From: Eubacterium oxidoreducens
GTDB taxonomy: Bacteria; Bacillota; Clostridia; Lachnospirales; Lachnospiraceae
DNA length: 64,000 nt
Direction of reading: 5' to 3'
Assembly (NCBI RefSeq): GCF_900104415.1
Contig: NZ_FMXR01000004.1
Span: 124,001-188,000 of the forward strand
Shown here: positions 60,215-64,000 of the stretch, in pieces
Numbering within the stretch: position 1 is the first letter of the stretch
Layout of the letters: the number at the start of each line of letters is the position of its first letter
Notes under the pieces: model-generated
The model's database searches: none
What the model saw: only the letters and a program-made list of their open reading frames with translations
What the model was told of the DNA's origin: nothing
Translations under genes and position numbers: made by a program

Positions 60215-60647
60215 TTATATAATTATATATATTTTGTTCGTTCTGGCGATCAAGAATATCCTGTAATGTAATTCCGTCAAGATATTCGTTAATAACGTCG
60301 TTAAGTCCTTGCCAGATTGGAAGTGTTGCACATTCAGCGCTCAGCTCACATCCATTTGGTTCGTGGTTGAGACAATCAACCGGAACAAGGGCTCCTTCCG
60401 TAAGGCGAAGAATATCACCGACAGTGTATTGGCTAGGGGATTTTGCAAGCATATATCCGCCTTGTGAACCACGGGTTGTTTTGAGCATATTAGATTTATT
60501 GAAAACAGGAATTATCTGCTCTAAATATTTTTTTGAAATATTTTGACGCTTTGCAATATCCTTTAATGCAACAAAACCGCAGTTTTGATGTTCGGCCAAA
60601 TCAATCAGCATACGTAGAGCATAACGTCCTTTAGTGGAAATCAGCAA
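60210..60647 (-). CDS. Rrf2-family regulator (CymR/IscR-like), likely sulfur repressor
   Basis: A 145-residue Rrf2 winged-helix protein (MLISTKGRYALRMLIDLAEH; recognition helix region NISKKYLEQIIP). It has Cys23 and the triplet Cys92, Cys100, Cys106 (VDCLNHEPNGCELSAEC), close to the Fe-S ligand positions of IscR, while its genome setting is that of CymR, the cysteine regulon repressor. TTG start spaced six bases from GAGGTG gives the usual family N-terminus; a GTG three codons earlier is possible. It most likely binds the CCTAT-N7-ATAGG sites in this region. Confidence 0.85.
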   Translation of the reverse strand: MLISTKGRYALRMLIDLAEHQNCGFVALKDIAKRQNISKKYLEQIIPVFNKSNMLKTTRGSQGGYMLAKSPSQYTVGDILRLTEGALVPVDCLNHEPNGCELSAECATLPIWQGLNDVINEYLDGITLQDILDRQNEQNIYNYII

Positions 60648-60673
60648 TTTAATCACCTCATTTTAGTATCGCT

Positions 60674-60702
60674 ATAATAACACATAGAGAGCAGGTTTTC
60701 AA
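60674..60702 (-). promoter_or_regulatory. Promoter of the Rrf2-type regulator
   Basis: On the minus strand TTGAAA (60702-60697), 17-base spacer, TATTAT (60679-60674). A CTAT ... ATAG inverted pair surrounds the -10 but its spacing differs from the sulfur operator by one base, so autoregulation is uncertain. Confidence 0.65.
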
Positions 60703-60827
60703 GAATGAGCAATAATGAAGCACATGAACAAGGCAAAAGTCTAATCGTGGTAACGCATGATAAGACTTTTTTTAATATAATCCACAAATATTGGATATTA
60801 GATAAGTGTAATAGGCTTAACTTATTA

Positions 60828-60870
60828 CCCAGTATACATATAGGATATTAGGCAAAAACGAAATTATAAT
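60828..60870 (+). promoter_or_regulatory. Promoter region of the ABC importer operon with degenerate sulfur operator
   Basis: TATAAT at 60865-60870 is clear; the -35 is weak. CCCAG-N7-ATAGG at 60828-60844 keeps the right arm and spacing of the operator in front of cysK but lies at the -35 side. Control by the same repressor is plausible but weaker than at the other two promoters. Confidence 0.5.
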
Positions 60871-60911
60871 GTAAAATGCATTTAGAAAATACAGAAAGGG
60901 GGGTGCTTACC

Positions 60912-61022
60912 ATGACAAATATCAATATCAATATCAGAAAAGAAAATATGTGTACGTGTATGTGTATGATGCGTCCCAAGAACTGTTGTACCATACGATG
61001 TTGCATTATGTCCCGAATGTGA
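60912..61022 (+). CDS. Cys/Met-rich leader peptide 3
   Basis: A 36-residue frame with AAAGGGGGG upstream: MTNINININ-type head, then ENMCTCMCMMRPKNCC and TIRCCIMSRM. It has seven Cys and seven Met. Its TGA is followed by an intrinsic terminator 45 bases later and the sulfonate-type importer operon. Same layout as the leaders at 50589 and 55434, so cysteine (and possibly methionine) supply would set read-through into the importer genes. Confidence 0.76.
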   Translation: MTNININIRKENMCTCMCMMRPKNCCTIRCCIMSRM

Positions 61023-61067
61023 TTTTTAAAATCATGACTAGCAATAAGTTTAATGAACAACAGTCTT

Positions 61068-61099
61068 CGGGAGCCTGTATGTATGGCTTCTGTTTTTTT
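61068..61099 (+). terminator. Attenuator terminator 3
   Basis: CGGGAGCC pairs with GGCTTCTG (two G-T wobbles) across a nine-base loop, followed by seven T. Confidence 0.78.
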
Positions 61100-61149
61100 G
61101 TCTAAAATTAAGAAAGGAATTGTGATAATACATCACAAGGTAAAATAAA

Positions 61150-62241
61150 ATGAGAAAAAAAATAATTGCCGGCATTCTTGCCGTAACTTTATTACTTACA
61201 TTTACAGCATGCTCTAATGATGAGCAGAATAATTCAAACAATGAAGCCCAAGAAGCAAATTCAAATCTTGAAAAAACTGAATTTAATCTTGGATATCTTA
61301 ACTCAACAGCACATCTTTTGGCGTTTGTAGCTAAAGAGGAAGGTTACTTTGAGGAAGAAGGAATTAACGTAACACTTACACAGTTCTCAAATGCTACAGA
61401 GCTTTCATCCGGTTTGGAATCAGGAAAATTGGATGTGGCATTCATCGGATCAGTTCCGGCGCTTACATTCCAGAGTCAGGGACATGATCTTACCATATTT
61501 GGTGGTGCGATGACAAATGGACACGGATATGTAATTAAATCTGAATATACAGAAGGTTTATCGGATTGGGATATTACAATTCTTAAAGGAAGAAATGTTG
61601 CATCTGTTAAAAATAGCGTTCAGGATGCAGAACTTCAGATTTTACTTAAAGATGCAAACATAGAAATCGGTGAAGGAGATGACAAAGTAAATATAATTTA
61701 TTTTGAGAGTCAAAAAGATGCTTATGCAGCTTTACAGAATGATACTATTGATGCTGCTTCAGTATATTCACCATATGCTTCTCTTGCAAAAGGACAGGGA
61801 TATGAGGTTGTATATTACTGCTCAGAGGAAGAAGCACTTAAGAACCAGCCTTGCTGCCGTCAGGTTGCTACAACTTCAGCTTTAAGCGAAAATCCAAACT
61901 CATATAATGCATTTGAAAGAGCGCTTATTAAGGCATACAAATTCTCTCAGGAAAATCAGGAAGGAACTATTGCTGACGTTAAAAAGTATATTGACATTGA
62001 AGAAGATTATATAAAGACAGAGGTTTATGGTGGTTATTCAGTTTCAAGTCCGGATCCTGACAAACAGGCAACAGTTACGTTAAAGGATACTATCGTAGAG
62101 CTTGGATATACAGAAGATTATGATATAGATAAGCTTTACAACACAGATATTTACAAAAATGCATTAGATAGCTTGATTTCTGAAAATCCGGATGATGCAG
62201 TATATAAGGAATTACAGGATCATTTTAATCAGTACGAATAA
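61150..62241 (+). CDS. SsuA/TauA-type ABC transporter substrate-binding lipoprotein
   Basis: A 363-residue lipoprotein. Signal peptide ends at the lipobox TFTACS (Cys21). The mature part is an NMT1/SsuA-type periplasmic-binding fold (FNLGYLNSTAHLLAFVAKEE, GYFEEEGINVTLTQF, LDVAFIGSVPALTFQSQG). Such proteins bind sulfonates, taurine, nitrate or thiamine precursors; a sulfur compound fits the Cys-rich leader and the neighbouring genes. Ligand cannot be read from sequence. Confidence 0.87.
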   Translation: MRKKIIAGILAVTLLLTFTACSNDEQNNSNNEAQEANSNLEKTEFNLGYLNSTAHLLAFVAKEEGYFEEEGINVTLTQFSNATELSSGLESGKLDVAFIGSVPALTFQSQGHDLTIFGGAMTNGHGYVIKSEYTEGLSDWDITILKGRNVASVKNSVQDAELQILLKDANIEIGEGDDKVNIIYFESQKDAYAALQNDTIDAASVYSPYASLAKGQGYEVVYYCSEEEALKNQPCCRQVATTSALSENPNSYNAFERALIKAYKFSQENQEGTIADVKKYIDIEEDYIKTEVYGGYSVSSPDPDKQATVTLKDTIVELGYTEDYDIDKLYNTDIYKNALDSLISENPDDAVYKELQDHFNQYE

Positions 62242-62275
62242 TTTACTTATTATTATTTGATAGAGGTGAACTATT

Positions 62276-63088
62276 GTGAGCAAGATAGAGATACAAAACT
62301 TAACAGTGGATTACAAGGAAAAGAATAGTCACTTTACAGCACTTAAAGATGTGTCTTTCTCAGTAGATTCAGGTGAATTTGTCAGTTTGATTGGTTCAAG
62401 CGGTTGTGGAAAAAGTACTCTTCTTAGTATGTTAGAAGGTATCAAATTCCCAACATCCGGAACTATTTCGATTGATGGTGAACAAGTTCGCGGAACAGGC
62501 ACTGATCGTGGAGTTGTATTTCAACATTATTCTCTCTTTCCATGGATGACAGCGAGAAAAAACGTTGCATTCGGAGTTAAACAGGTAAAAAAGAACTCAA
62601 CCAAAGAGGAAAGATTAAAAATCGCTGACGAGTTTCTTAATAAGGTAGGTCTTGAAAATTTTAAAAACAAATATCCGGGACAACTCTCAGGAGGTATGCA
62701 GCAACGAGTTGCGATTGCCAGAGCGCTTGCAATGAATACGGAGATTCTTCTTATGGATGAACCGTTTGGCGCAATTGATGCAAAAAACCGCACTATTCTG
62801 CAAGAGTTATTACTTAAGCTTTGGGAGGGTGATGGAAAGCAGGAGAAAAAGACAGTTGTATTTGTTACCCACGATATTGATGAGGCTATACTTTTATCTG
62901 ATCGTATTGTTATGATGTCTACCAACCCGGGACGTGTATATAAGGAAATAAAGGTTCCGTTCGAACGTCCGAGAAATCGCGCAAAGCTAGTGCAGACAAA
63001 GGAATACGGTGCATTCAGAAATGAGCTGCTCGCAATGTTCTACAGTGATATTGTAAATAAAATTGGTGGAAACGAGGTGGTATTGTAA
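62276..63088 (+). CDS. ABC transporter ATP-binding protein (SsuB/TauB-type)
   Basis: A 270-residue ABC ATPase. Walker A GSSGCGKST, Q-loop VFQHYSLFPWM, signature LSGGMQQRVAIARAL, Walker B ILLMDEPFGAIDA, H-loop FVTHDIDEAILL. Start is GTG after AGAGGTG. Overlaps the permease start by one base. It energises import of the ligand bound by the lipoprotein upstream. Confidence 0.93.
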   Translation: MSKIEIQNLTVDYKEKNSHFTALKDVSFSVDSGEFVSLIGSSGCGKSTLLSMLEGIKFPTSGTISIDGEQVRGTGTDRGVVFQHYSLFPWMTARKNVAFGVKQVKKNSTKEERLKIADEFLNKVGLENFKNKYPGQLSGGMQQRVAIARALAMNTEILLMDEPFGAIDAKNRTILQELLLKLWEGDGKQEKKTVVFVTHDIDEAILLSDRIVMMSTNPGRVYKEIKVPFERPRNRAKLVQTKEYGAFRNELLAMFYSDIVNKIGGNEVVL

Positions 63089-64000
63089 TGACACTTAAAA
63101 CGAGATATTTGAGAGTTGCAAATCTCTTGTTCCTAATATTAATTGCGATTCAGTTTCTTCCGGACAAAATCGAAAAAGATTCTCAGATTTCATATGTGAT
63201 TACATTTGCAATTGTTGTGGAAGCAATAGTACTCATAGTATCAGCACTTATAAAAAAACAGGAAGGTCTTAATTTATTTTTAGATATTATCGGTTTTCTG
63301 TTTGTCTTCCTGATATTATGGACACTTGCAACGGCAAAATTGGATTTACTGAAACAGTCTTTGTTTCCACCTCCGGGGAGTGTGTTTGCGCAGTTTATAG
63401 AAGATATTGACAAAATAGTTATTAACATAAAAAGTTCGGTGGGGATTGTTATCCAGGGTTATATATTTGCAGCAGTAATTGCAATCATACTCGGATTATT
63501 TCTTGGATGGAGCACCAGACTTGGAAATGCCGCAACATATATTTCCAAATTTTTAGGCTCAATCCCACCAATAGTTTACATACCTTATGGAATTGCTTTA
63601 TTACCAACATTCCGTTCGGTATCAGTATTTGTAATATTTCTTGCAACCTTTTGGCCGGTTTTTGCTGGAACTATGAGTGGAGTTTTGAATGTTGAACAGA
63701 AAGTTATTGATTCAGCCAAAGTACTGAATGTAAATAAATTCACAATGCTCTTTTCGGTAATTTTACCGGCCTCTCTTCCACAGATATTTATAGGATGCAA
63801 TCAGGGCCTGAGTGTTTCGTTTATATTGCTGACTTCAGCAGAAATGATAGGTGCACAAGATGGACTTGGTTACTATGTTAAGCAGTATTCGGATTTCGGA
63901 GACTATACGCGTACGATTGTCGGACTTTTGGTAATCGGTGTTGTGGTTGTAGTAATTTCGTTCCTGTTTAATAGGTTACAAAGATATTTATTACGTTGGA
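63088..64000 (+). CDS. ABC transporter permease (SsuC/TauC-type), 3' truncated by window edge
   Basis: Starts at the ATG in the TAATG overlap with the ATPase gene and stays open to the end of the window (304 codons seen). About six membrane segments are present, with the permease blocks FLGSIPPIVYIPYGIALLP and LPASLPQIFIGCNQGLSVSF that include the EAA-type loop. N-terminal 90 residues carry extra membrane segments. Third part of the importer. Confidence 0.88.
   Translation, partial: MTLKTRYLRVANLLFLILIAIQFLPDKIEKDSQISYVITFAIVVEAIVLIVSALIKKQEGLNLFLDIIGFLFVFLILWTLATAKLDLLKQSLFPPPGSVFAQFIEDIDKIVINIKSSVGIVIQGYIFAAVIAIILGLFLGWSTRLGNAATYISKFLGSIPPIVYIPYGIALLPTFRSVSVFVIFLATFWPVFAGTMSGVLNVEQKVIDSAKVLNVNKFTMLFSVILPASLPQIFIGCNQGLSVSFILLTSAEMIGAQDGLGYYVKQYSDFGDYTRTIVGLLVIGVVVVVISFLFNRLQRYLLRW

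Noticed and set aside
1-64000. Suppressor tRNA or other tRNA gene, rRNA or CRISPR array
   Set aside because: Scanning the gene-free stretches showed no cloverleaf with a GTTCRANTC-type arm and no regularly spaced repeats with spacers.

Overview
The window looks like the genome of a low-GC anaerobic Firmicute, most likely a Lachnospiraceae relative. The reasons are AGGAGG ribosome sites, AT-rich codons, Rrf2 and CymR-type sulfur control, BIG2 and InlB-type surface proteins, and a typical Clostridia integrative element. No rRNA, tRNA or CRISPR array was seen.

Bases 1 to about 34,250 are the right part of an integrative conjugative element; its left end lies outside the window and no relaxase is visible. 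The transfer region (1-23,765) interleaves Tad-pilus parts (two CpaF ATPases, A24 prepilin peptidase, TadB, TadC, CpaB/SAF, Flp-like and TadE-like pilins) with a type IV secretion core (VirB4, VirD4, VirB6, VirB2-like, PcfB-like, NlpC/P60 hydrolase). Four of these genes carry a single in-frame TGA where a Trp is expected. Cargo (about 23,759-30,525) is a LlaJI-like restriction-modification operon with a ribbon-helix-helix regulator and a zinc-finger protein. The control and recombination end (30,776-34,573) has a LexA-type SOS box, a small gene, structured non-coding DNA, a sigma-like protein, an excisionase-like protein and a tyrosine integrase with repeated candidate arm sites.

Bases 34,250-50,500 form a patchwork island: a redox cassette (NAD(P)-binding protein, Rrf2 regulator with palindromic operators, ferredoxin-fused pyridoxamine oxidase-like protein), a zinc macrodomain gene with a decayed neighbour, a McrC-like nuclease plus SIR2 protein, an Abi/HEPN protein with an adjacent candidate small RNA, a BIG2 surface protein, an AAA-ATPase/PD-(D/E)XK protein, and many gene fragments. 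Two families of structured repeats occur here (142 bp at 41,481 and 45,460; about 117 bp at 34,636 and 50,099).

Bases 50,510-64,000 are a sulfur metabolism region. It holds a gamma-glutamylcysteine operon (glutamate-cysteine ligase, EgtC-like amidotransferase, second GCS2-type ligase), cysK, a methyltransferase-MetK fusion, reverse transsulfuration genes (MccB-like, MccA-like), an Rrf2/IscR-like regulator and a SsuA/TauA-type ABC importer. Two promoters share a CCTAT-N7-ATAGG operator. Three Cys-rich leader peptides, each followed by an intrinsic terminator, precede operons here, which suggests that cysteine supply is read by ribosome-mediated attenuation on top of repressor control.
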